A stretch of 62,453 nucleotides of DNA from Chloroflexi bacterium OHK40. GTDB taxonomy: Bacteria; Chloroflexota; Chloroflexia; Chloroflexales; Chloroflexaceae. Within the stretch, counting starts at the first letter, position 1, and the number at the start of each line of letters is the position of its first letter. Shown here one piece after another: positions 1 through 9,100 of this stretch. The translations under genes were made by a program, and so were the position numbers. Location: NCBI GenBank assembly GCA_004367505.1, contig SFCB01000102.1:1-62453 (forward strand), read 5' to 3'. Under the pieces are notes generated by a model. The model searched no databases, had not been told where the DNA came from, and saw nothing but the letters and a program-made list of their open reading frames with translations.

Positions 1-131
1 CCCCGATGGGGCGTCTTTACGCCCGCCCGCGACGCCCTGTCGAGACGCCCCGTCGAGACGCCCCGATGGGGCGTCTTTACGCCCGCCCGCGACGCCCTGT
101 CGAGCCGCCCCGTCGAGACGCCCCGATGGGG
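1..131. repeat. 60-bp tandem repeat, about 2.2 copies, cut by the window edge
   Basis: Positions 1-60 and 61-120 are the same 60-bp unit with one mismatch (A at 45, C at 105). A third partial copy begins at 121 and diverges after about 16 bases. Inside each unit GACGCCC is repeated with small changes, so the array looks built from a shorter motif. The junctions between units form a GACGCCCC-GAT-GGGGCGTC dyad. The array lies directly behind the CBM48 gene on the minus strand and probably continues beyond the window. Confidence 0.9.
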
Positions 132-140
132 CGTCTCGAC
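112..140 (-). terminator. Perfect 13-bp hairpin at the end of the CBM48 gene
   Basis: The arm GTCGAGACGCCCC (112-124) pairs perfectly with GGGGCGTCTCGAC (128-140) around a 3-nt loop. It touches the last base of the CBM48 stop codon. There is no T-run after it on the minus strand, so termination is likely but not certain. The same GAGACGCCCC arm recurs at 25177-25201 behind the sigma factor gene. Confidence 0.6.
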
Positions 141-514
141 TAGCCTGTTGGCACCAGACGCAGGCGGGGCGGGGTAAAGCTGATTACTCGCTCGAGATCT
201 TCAACAGGGGGATGATCGAAGTCGGGGGTGATCACTAGCGAGTTGTCGCCACCGTAGTCGTTGGTGCGGTACCCGTCCGCCTGCCAGTCGTTGTGCCACT
301 CGCTGCCGTTTACCAGATAGCGATAGGCGTAGGTGGCGCCCGCATCGAGCTCCACGGTGGCCATCCAGCCCGCATCCGTGAGGCGCAACGGCGTGGCCTG
401 CTGATCCCACCCGTTGAAGTCGCCGACGACGTGGATACAATCGGCCCAGAGCGTGGCGGGCATAGCGAAGGTGACGCGCACCTTTCCCGGAGCGCCCGGA
501 CGCTTGGTGATCAT
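140..514 (-). CDS. CBM48 / isoamylase early-set domain protein
   Basis: This 124-residue protein is a single glycogen-binding early-set domain of the CBM48 type, as found at the N-terminus of branching enzymes and in the AMPK beta subunit. It shows the typical order V-x-F-x-(M/L)-P near residue 15, the VVGDFNGWD motif near residues 29-37, then a turn with YRYLVNG and W-x-x-D near residues 64-76. There is no catalytic domain, so it probably binds alpha-glucan or acts as a small adaptor. A good Shine-Dalgarno (AAAGGAG, plus-strand positions 518-524) supports the ATG at 514. It lies 72 bases behind the YYY gene in the same direction but has its own extended -10 in the gap. A link to the pullulanase at 38260-41892 is inference. 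Confidence 0.85.
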   Translation of the reverse strand: MITKRPGAPGKVRVTFAMPATLWADCIHVVGDFNGWDQQATPLRLTDAGWMATVELDAGATYAYRYLVNGSEWHNDWQADGYRTNDYGGDNSLVITPDFDHPPVEDLERVISFTPPRLRLVPTG

Positions 515-566
515 GCGATACTCCTTTGTCGCGCGGCGCCGACCTCGTTGTCGGCGTACGGCTGGG

Positions 567-575
567 ATTATAGCA
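567..575 (-). promoter_or_regulatory. Extended -10 promoter (TGCTATAAT) for the CBM48 gene
   Basis: Reading the minus strand, TGC (575-573) is followed directly by TATAAT (572-567), a consensus extended -10. No -35 is seen at 16-18 bp, which extended -10 promoters can do without. Transcription would begin near 560, leaving a leader of about 45 nt. Confidence 0.6.
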
Positions 576-586
576 TGGCGGTCAGG

Positions 587-3196
587 CTAGGGACGTTGCA
601 AGATTGTCACCTCGTCCTGCTCGAAGACCGGCGTGCCGAGCTGGGCAAACTTGGCCAGGCTCTCGGGTGGGTAGAGGCTGCGCTCTAGCCCACCAATATA
701 GACGTAGCGCACTCCGTAGCGCGCCAGCAGGTCGCGGGCCAGATCCAGGTCGGTCGTCCGGTAGATCGTATCCACATCGGCGCAGCGGGCATCGAGCTGG
801 GCCAGGGCTTCCGGGTCGCCCCCACGCCACTGGAGCTCGTGCCCCTTCCAGCCGAGCACCGTGGGCAGGCCCGTGGCCGATGATACGCCACCGAAGCCCT
901 GAGAACGCACGTCGTACGAGCCGCCGCACACCGGACGGGCGCCCGCCGCCACGGCCTCAGGGTTCTCAACGTCTACGGCCTCCAGCACGACGCTGCCGGG
1001 CGCCACGTGGCGCCGCAGCCAGTCGATCGAGTCCTCACCCGCGACCGTCTGCTCCCGTGGCGTACGGCCCTGGAGATCTGTCACCGGGCCTCGGCCGAGC
1101 TCTCGCAGCGTGATCCAGGGATAGGCGAGGGCGCCGGCGAAGAGCGCCAGGGTAACGAGCGCGACGCCGGCGGCCACAGCCCGATCCGCCCCTCGCGTGG
1201 AGCGCAGTGCCCACCAGAGCGCGAAGGGCGCCAGGGTGCCCCAGAGCAGCCAGATCTGGTAGTAGAACTTGAAGATCGTGTTCATCCGGTTGCCGAAGAC
1301 ATCGCGGATGTACACGATCTCGGTACCGAAGAGCACCGCGCATCCCAGGGCCGCCAGCAGGAGGGCGAAACCCTCAGCCGGTCGGTCCCGCAGCTGCCAG
1401 GCCCGTTGGAGCGCCAGCGCCCCCAAGCCTGCGAGCGCCAGCAGCGGAAATCCCACCAGCAGGCCGACGATCAACAGCGCCGGCGGCAGCCAGGGTAGCC
1501 AGCCAGACGCGACGGGCAGCGGCGGGTGGCCAGCCGCCGGCGGCCCCCGCTCGGCCAGGTCGGAGCCCGCCACGATCCCGAGTACGGGGCCGGGCACGCT
1601 CGTCTGCGGAGCCCGATCACGCCGCCGTCCCGCCAGATAGACGAAGGCTACAATTGGCACGGCGAATAGCCCGAAGATGATCAGGAAGGCGTGCAGGCCG
1701 CTGCGCCCCTGCAGGTAAGGCGCGAGTACGCTGGTGAGCCGCCCGATCAGTGGCAGATCGATCAGGGGCGCAGCCGCGCCCACCAGCGAGCGGAAGGTGA
1801 GGTGGAACGGCAGATAGAGCAGGTAGGACGCTACAAGCACCACCGCCAGCCGCTTGCCTGTTTCGAGCCAGGGGCGCGCCACACCGCTGCGGAAGACGAG
1901 CAACCCAAGCGCCGTGCTATAGAGCAGCACGTAGGTCGGCAGGTCCCAGCTGTTGATCGCGTAGAGGCTCCCGAGGATCAGCCCGCCGAGGACCAGCTCC
2001 GCCGGACCACGCCGGCCGGCGAGCGGCGGTGGTTCCGACCGGGCGAGGGTGGCAAACGCCAGTCCTGCCGCCAGCAGGCCAAAGGGCAGGGCCATGACAT
2101 GGGGGTGCATGTCGCCAAGCCGGAAACTGAAGAGCGGGAACTCAGTGATGTTGTAGATCCGCTGCTGGCGTGCCGGTAGGCCCGGCTCCTCCAGGGTATA
2201 CTCGTCCCAGAGCGAGCGTGAGGGCCACCACCAGCTGAAGCCCTCGATCCCGGGACGACGCTCCCAGCCCTCCACGCTGCCGAAGTCGACCGTCGGCGCC
2301 GGGTAGGGCAAGCTGATGCGCTCTGCGCCCTTGAGCGCCTGCCCGAGAGCTGAGGCGAGCTGCGGCCCGTCGAGCGCCACCACCCGCTCGTCGCCGAGCA
2401 CTACCTGCAGCGCACCCGACTGGTTGCCCGCCACAAGGACGAAGAGCACGCCGAGTAGCGGAAAGAAGATCCTGGAAGCGCGCGAGAGCAGCCGGGGCGC
2501 TGGCTGGCCACCCGGAGCGACGCCTGAGGGTGGGGCCACGCCATCTCCGAACTCCCGGCTCCGCTCTGCGATGACCATCAGGTTCCAGATCAGCCCGGCC
2601 ACCCCCTGGGCGGTCATCGCGAAGGTGAGCGCCAGAGCGAGATTGTAGGCGGCAGCCGGGTCGCTCCCCGTGAGCAGGGCCATTGCCCCCATGAGCAGAT
2701 AGCCGAAGTAGTAGTAGTTGATGCTGAACCCGGACAGCCAGGGGTCCTGGGGCGGGAAGAGGCCCGAGCGCTGCACCGCGTTGAAGAAGGCGAAGTCCAT
2801 CGGCCGTTCGGTGCCGAAGGGCGTGGGGTCGTGGGCGCGCATCCAGACGGCGGCCAGCAGCGCGCCGAGGAAGAGGGCCTCGGAGGCGAGCAGACGCGGC
2901 CATTTGTGGGCCAGGCCTGCCCGCGCCGCCCCCAGCGCCGCCCGGGGACCGCCAGAGGCCCACACGCCCGCCGCCGCCACCGCCAGGGCACTGACGCCGA
3001 TCACCGGCGCGGCGAAGGGCGCGAGCCCGAACATCGCCAGGAGCCACGCCAGATAGCCGGAGAGCAGTAGTCCGAGTGGCTTCGCCAGACTGTAGCCGCT
3101 GTCCGGGAGCGAGCCCAGTAACCGGGCGGCCAGGGGAAGGCCCACCAGGCCAATCAACTGGGCTGCCAGCCACCAGGTGAGCACATCGCCGGCCAT
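587..3196 (-). CDS. Single-copy Chlor_Arch_YYY (DUF2298) polytopic membrane protein
   Basis: This 869-residue, very hydrophobic protein has many membrane segments and one copy of the YYY region. Landmarks are ERPMDF near residue 127, the naming motif INYYYFGY near 155, EFPLFSFRLGDMHPH near 352-366, MNTIFKFYYQIW near 637, and a soluble C-terminal part with ATGLPT and the block YVYIGGLERSLYP. Function is unknown; the fold resembles GT-C glycosyltransferases, which use lipid-linked sugar donors, but this is inference. The ATG at 3196 shares its A with the TGA stop of the upstream giant gene (TGATG), which implies translational coupling and argues against the frame's upstream start at 3244. It is a paralogue of the two YYY units in the giant protein. 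Confidence 0.85.
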   Translation of the reverse strand: MAGDVLTWWLAAQLIGLVGLPLAARLLGSLPDSGYSLAKPLGLLLSGYLAWLLAMFGLAPFAAPVIGVSALAVAAAGVWASGGPRAALGAARAGLAHKWPRLLASEALFLGALLAAVWMRAHDPTPFGTERPMDFAFFNAVQRSGLFPPQDPWLSGFSINYYYFGYLLMGAMALLTGSDPAAAYNLALALTFAMTAQGVAGLIWNLMVIAERSREFGDGVAPPSGVAPGGQPAPRLLSRASRIFFPLLGVLFVLVAGNQSGALQVVLGDERVVALDGPQLASALGQALKGAERISLPYPAPTVDFGSVEGWERRPGIEGFSWWWPSRSLWDEYTLEEPGLPARQQRIYNITEFPLFSFRLGDMHPHVMALPFGLLAAGLAFATLARSEPPPLAGRRGPAELVLGGLILGSLYAINSWDLPTYVLLYSTALGLLVFRSGVARPWLETGKRLAVVLVASYLLYLPFHLTFRSLVGAAAPLIDLPLIGRLTSVLAPYLQGRSGLHAFLIIFGLFAVPIVAFVYLAGRRRDRAPQTSVPGPVLGIVAGSDLAERGPPAAGHPPLPVASGWLPWLPPALLIVGLLVGFPLLALAGLGALALQRAWQLRDRPAEGFALLLAALGCAVLFGTEIVYIRDVFGNRMNTIFKFYYQIWLLWGTLAPFALWWALRSTRGADRAVAAGVALVTLALFAGALAYPWITLRELGRGPVTDLQGRTPREQTVAGEDSIDWLRRHVAPGSVVLEAVDVENPEAVAAGARPVCGGSYDVRSQGFGGVSSATGLPTVLGWKGHELQWRGGDPEALAQLDARCADVDTIYRTTDLDLARDLLARYGVRYVYIGGLERSLYPPESLAKFAQLGTPVFEQDEVTILQRP

Positions 3197-6100
3197 CAGG
3201 GCCGCTCCAGCTGATCGAGTAGACGCTGGGCATCTGCGGCCCATGGCCCACTGGGGGCGAGCTCGAGGTAGATCTGCAACTCGGCAATGGCCCGCTCCGT
3301 ATCGCCTGTCTGGGCGAACAGGCGCCCGAGCTGGTAGTACGGGTCAGGCGCCTGTGGATCGGTCGCCACCGCCTGGCTGAGGGCGATCTCGGCCTTATCG
3401 TACTGGCCCCACTCGAGGAGCGCCGCGCCGAGCTTGTTCCAACTCCCAGCCGACGGGTCGGCCCGCGCGGCTAGCAAGTAGGCCTCCTCGGCGTCGGCGT
3501 AGCGTCCAGCCTGGGCAAGGATGTCGCCCCAGAGGTGCAGTACGCCAAGATCGTCGGGGTTGGCGCGGGCGGCGGGCTCCAGCACACGCGCAGCATCGGC
3601 CAGGCGGCCCTGCTCGCGGTAGCGCTCGGCTAACCCGAAGGCCGTAGGGCCGTCGGTAGGGTTGGCCTGGTTGGCACGCTCAAGCCCCTCCAGGTCGGCC
3701 GGAGGCTCACCGTCGGGCAGCACCACCGGCGGGAGCACGGGCTGGTCGGCCGCGAAATCGTAGGGCGCCGGGCGAGCGTAGCTCTCGGGCACCCCCGTCA
3801 CCTGGTAGATCTGTACGCCCCCGGTGTCGTAGACGAGCTGCAAGTAGGTGCCCACCATCTGGGAGAACTTGGCGAGCCCGGAGGCGGGGTAGAAGGCCCG
3901 CTCGACACCGCCGACATAGACGAAGCCCACACGGTAACGCGCGAGGAAGCGCAGGGCGGTCTCGATATCGGTAGTACGATAAAACTCGTCGACGTCACGA
4001 TCGCGCCGGGCGGCCGCCGCCGGGTCGCGCTGCTCGTTGACGTGCAGAGCGCTCACAACCGTAGGCAGGCCGGTATTGGCGGCGATGCGGATGCCGTAGG
4101 CCCGATAGAAGAAAAGGTTACTCTGCACCACCACCGGCGTGCCACGAATCTGCTCGTTCAGCCAGCGGATCGCGGCCCCATCGCCCGAGAGATCGACCGT
4201 CACACGCTCAACGCCCGGCTCACACCCGCCAAAGGCCAGGCAGTCGTAGTCGAAACTGGCCTGGTTCAGGAACGCCAGACCATCCAGGGTCGGCCCGGGA
4301 GCCACCGGGAATCGGTTGGCGATCCGGCTGGGCGTCCCGGCGAGCGGGTAGATCGCGGCGAGCAGCGCCAGGGCGGCGAGCAGCGCCAGACCCACGCGCT
4401 CGGCCAGCGCGCCACCCGCACGCCGCAGCCCCCGCAGCAATGCCGGCAGGCTGGCAGCGGCGGCGAGCGCGAGCAGGACCCAGGCCTGCAGCCCGAACTT
4501 GAAGACGGTGTTCATCCGGTACCAGTCGCCGCCGTCCAGGTGATCGCGGATGTAGACGAGCTCGACGCCAAGCGAGACGGCCCAGCCGACCCAGGCGAGC
4601 AGCAGGGCGTACCAGGCCGGTGCGCCGAGGCCCCGGCGCAGGAGCAGAGCTGTGGCCATCAGCAGGAGGATGGCGAGCACCGCTCGCAGCCCGGCCACAG
4701 GTAGCGCGCCGATCAGCAGCAGCGCGCCGAGGGTCATCACCACGGCGCCAGGCCCACCGGCCAGGGTCGGTGCGCTCCGGATGCCAAGGCTCACCGGTGG
4801 ACGGGCCAGCACCAGCGCGGGCCGGCCAGCCAGCCGCCAGACGGCGCCCACGATGGCGGGGAGCAAGGTCGCGGCAAAGAGCCCATAGATCAACAGATAG
4901 TCGCCCAGGGTGGTGCCGCCGGCCCAGGGCACCACCCCTACGCCGCCCACCGGTGCCCAGTAGCGGTCGAAGAACGGCGCGTAGAGCGCCAGGCCACCCA
5001 GTCCCACTGCGAGGGCCAGGCCGGCGGCCCGTAACAGGGCCGCCCAGGGAACGCCGCCCACCCGCCGCCCACCCGAGCGCCAGGCCGTGCCCAGGAGCGC
5101 CAGCCCCGCCAGCAGCCCGTAGGTGGGGAAGTCCCAGGAGTTGGTTACCGCCAGGCTGCCGAGGGCCAGGGCGAGCAGCAGCAGGGGAGCAGCCCGCTGT
5201 TGCCCCTCCATGCCGCGATCCGCCACCAACGTATACCCGAGCGCGGCAACCAGCAGCGTGATCGGCAGGGCGATCAGATGGGGGTGCAGATCGGCGAAGA
5301 GGAAGCTGAAGGCCGGGAACTCATTGATCGTGTTCGGGATCACCCGGCTCGGGCCGATGTACCAGTCGCCGAGGCGCTCCCCGAGGCCCGCCAGTCCGCC
5401 CTCGCCCAGCGCCTGCGCCACCGCAGGGAAGCCCCGCGACCAGCCGGCCGCGAAGAAGCCCGCGAGATTGCCGAGCACGGCCACGAGGGCCACGCCGAGC
5501 AGGCCAAACCGCGCGCGGCCCGTCATGCGCGCCACCAGGGCGAAGGCGCCCGCCGCAGTGATCCCGAAGATCGTGGCGACGCCAAGGTTGAAGCCTACCG
5601 CCGGGGCGATCCCCGTCGCCTTGATCGGCAGCGACACGAGGAAGAGACCATAGTAGTAGTAGTTGATGTAGCCGCCGCTAAAGAACGGGTCGTAGGGAGG
5701 CATGACGGGGCTGCGCAGGATGGCGTTGAGGAAGCCGAACTCCATCGGCTTCTCGCCGCCCCACACCGGGTGCCAGAGGTCCGGGTTGAGCGCCCGAACC
5801 ACCGCCAGGGCGGCGAAGGCGGCCAGGAAGACGCCCTCGGCCCAGAGCGCCCCACGGCGCTGCGCGCGCAGGCCCGCGCCGAGCAGCCCCGCGCCGCGCC
5901 GCACACGCTCCCAGGCCCCACCGTCACCAGAGGCGCCAAGCCACCAGAGCACAACGCCGTTCAGCGCCAGCACCAGCAGCAGCCCACCCGCCAGCCCCCA
6001 GCGGTCGTAGCGCCAGAGCCCCAGGCTGGTCGGCAGCCAGACGGCGTAGCCCAGCACGAGCAGCCCGATCAGCCGCGCCCACGGCGCCCCGCCGTCGCGC

Positions 6101-9100
6101 CAGCCGTCCCGCCTCCCGCTGTCACGTCCGAAGATCAGGAAGGCCAGTGGGAGACCCAGCAGCGCCAGCCCATAGAGCGCCAGCAGCCAGAGGAGCAGCG
6201 CGAGCCAGGGATGATCCTGCGCCAGCCCGTTCCAGGCATACTCATCCACCACCGGCAACTCACCCACCGGCTGGTCCAGCAGCAGGGGCGGCGGGGTCTC
6301 GACACTGGGCACAACCACCGGCAGATCGCTGGTGAGCATACGCGGGGTGCCGGGCTGCACCACCCGATAGATCCGGGTCGCGCCCCGCTCGAAGACTACC
6401 TCGAGCTCCCCGCTCCGCGCCAGATCGTCGAACTTCGCCAGGCCCGCCGGGTCGTAGGTGGCCCGTTCCACGCCCCCGACGATCAGGTACGCCACGCCGA
6501 AGGCCCGCAGCCGTTCAAGGGCGGTCTGCCCATCGGGGGAGTTGTAAATCTCGGCGATCGTTTGCTGCCGGGCAGCGATGACCGGCCCGGCGCCAACGAC
6601 GCCCCGCTGCTGCACCTGGTGCCACTCCCAGCCCAGAAGCGTTGGCAGGCCAGTGTGAGCGGCCACGCGCCCGGCCCACTGGTAGGAGGGCAGGTGGGCC
6701 TCCAGGATCACCGGGGTGCCAGAGACACTGGCCTGGAGCCAGGCGATCGCCGCCGCGTCCTCGTCGAGCGAGAAGGGCGCGCCGTTGCGGGCCTCGCTCA
6801 CCGCAGCCATGAAGGCCGCCCCGTCGAGGCTCCGGGGCGCATCGGCCACCCAGCGGTCAGCGGCGCGGGCCGGTGTGGCGGTGAGCGGATAGACCAGAGC
6901 CATCAGGCCGAGCAGCACCAGGCCGCCACGGATGGCGTACGTAAGCGGCGAAGGCGTGGCCGACCGGCTGGCGGGCATCGGGGGCTGATTGAGCGACCAG
7001 AGGCGCGGGATCGCCACGGCCACGCCGAGCGCAAAGAGCGCCCAGGCGTGGAGCCCGAACTTGAAGACGGTGTTCATGCGACCGACATCGCCGCGCACAA
7101 CCACCAGCTCCACCAGCACGAGGAGCCCGAGCCCGGCGGTGATCCAGAGGGCCGGGAGGAAGAGCTCCAGGGGAGCCCGCCGCAGCCGCCAGAGCAGCCA
7201 GACCGCCAGCAGGAGCCCCGGGACGAGTGCCACAAGGGCCGGCCAGCCCAGGAGCGCGCCGGCGAGCGCCAGGAGCGCCATGGCGGCAGCCAGCCCCACG
7301 GCCACCGCCGGGCCAGCGAGACGGCGCAGCAGGAGCATCCCGGCGGCGCCCGTCACGAGCAGCCAGTGGCCGTGAAGTTGCAGCAACTCCCAGGTGGTAG
7401 TGCGCTGAGCGAAGAACAACTGGGCAATCGGCCCAGGAGCCAACCCCTCGCGCAACAACTCCACGCCCGATGACTCGGTCGCGAAGCTCGCCGTGAACGG
7501 GGCGAAGAGCAGATTGCCGATCACCACCATCAGCGCGGGCGGGCCCACCACCCACAGCGCCCGCCAGGGCCGGGCCATGCGCCCACGGCTCGCCCGCCAG
7601 CCCGCCAGCGCCATGCTGAGCGCGGCCAGACCCACAAAGCTCGGATAGTCCCAGGTGTTTGTAGCCCGGATCGCCCCCGCCACCAGGCCCATCGCCAGGG
7701 CGTAGAGCACCGCGCGGAGCGGGTAGAACAGCCCGAAGCCGACCGGATGCGCCGCCAGCGAGCGCGCATACGCCACCACAAGCCCGAGGAGCGCGAGGCT
7801 GAGGGGCATCACCAGCATATGGGCGTGCAGATCGCCGAACAGAAAGGTGAAGAAGGGGAACTCATTCACCGTGCCCGGCACGATCCGCGTCGCGTCCCAG
7901 TATGCCCACTCAGGCCGGCCCCGCGCCGCCTGCTCGGTGGCGTAGCCGCCAAGGTACCAGAACGCCTGAGCCAGATTGCCAAGCAGCAGCAACAACGCCG
8001 GTGCCAGAGCCGCCGCGATCAAGGCGCACCGCTCAAGAACGGGCCAGGCCTGCGCTCGCCCCACGGGCACGAGCCCATCCATCCCGGCGGCGCGCGCGAC
8101 ACCCTGCCTGCCGGGCGGTGCGAGCAGGTTGTAGACAGCCCCCCACGCACCGAGCGCCGTCAGCCCGAAGATCGTGGCGACCGCCAGGTTGTAGGCAATG
8201 CTCGGCGGCACCGTGGTGAGGTGCGCCAGAGCGCCCACAAGCACAAAGCCGAAGTAGTAGTAGTTGATATACCCGCCGGCGTGCCATGGGTCGTAGGGTG
8301 GAAAGGCCGACGACTTCAGCACCGCCGTGAAGTAGGCCAGGTCCATCGGCTTTTCGCCGCCGCGAGCGGGGTGCCAGAGGTCGGGGTTGAGCCAGCGAAG
8401 GAAGAGCCCGAGCAGGACGAACCCGAGGAAGATTGCCTCGGCGCCGAGCAGGGCAGCGCGCCGCTCGCGCCAGAAGGCCCGCAACTCCCGGCGGTTACGC
8501 CAGGCGGCATAGGCACCGGCGGCCAGGAGCGGAGCCGCGCAGAGCCAGAGCGTGCCGGGAGCAAAGGGGAGCGGGAAGGGGCCCAGGCCCGTGCCTCCCA
8601 CATTGCCCTGCCCCGGCACACCGGTACGATTCCCCAGGCTACCGGCAAGCCAGGCTGTATAAGCCACCGCGAGCAGCCCGAGCAGCCTGGCCAGGCTGAA
8701 ACCCCGGTCGGGGAGGCGTGGCAACAGGGGAAAGAGCAGCGCAAAGGTGGCCAGGCCGAGCACCTCCAGGGTCACGATCCAGAGTACGGGCGCCAGGGCG
8801 CGCACCATATCTCCGCCGAAGCGGGCACTCCAGGTGCCGCCCTCGCTGTAGCGCGGCCACTGCCCGTCGGTCAGGCGCAACGCCGTCGCGTTGCGGTCGG
8901 CCACGCGCACCGGCGACTTGTACACCTCGGCCCAGAGCACGTCGCCGGTGATCAGCGCCTCGGCTTGCTCGCGCGAGTAGGCGGGCGTCTTCTCAAAAAT
9001 CAGCACCCGGGGGTGATCATAGACGTGGAAGGCCTCCTCGGCTTCCTGGTCAGGGATCGGTATGCCGAGGATCCTCGGATAGGAAGTAATCTCGGCCACA

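Noticed and set aside
5200-7473. 757-codon open frame on the plus strand opposite the giant YYY gene
   Set aside because: It is antisense to a clear coding region, rich in Arg/Gln/Pro/Gly as expected from high-GC third-position bias, and has no motif or ribosome-binding site.
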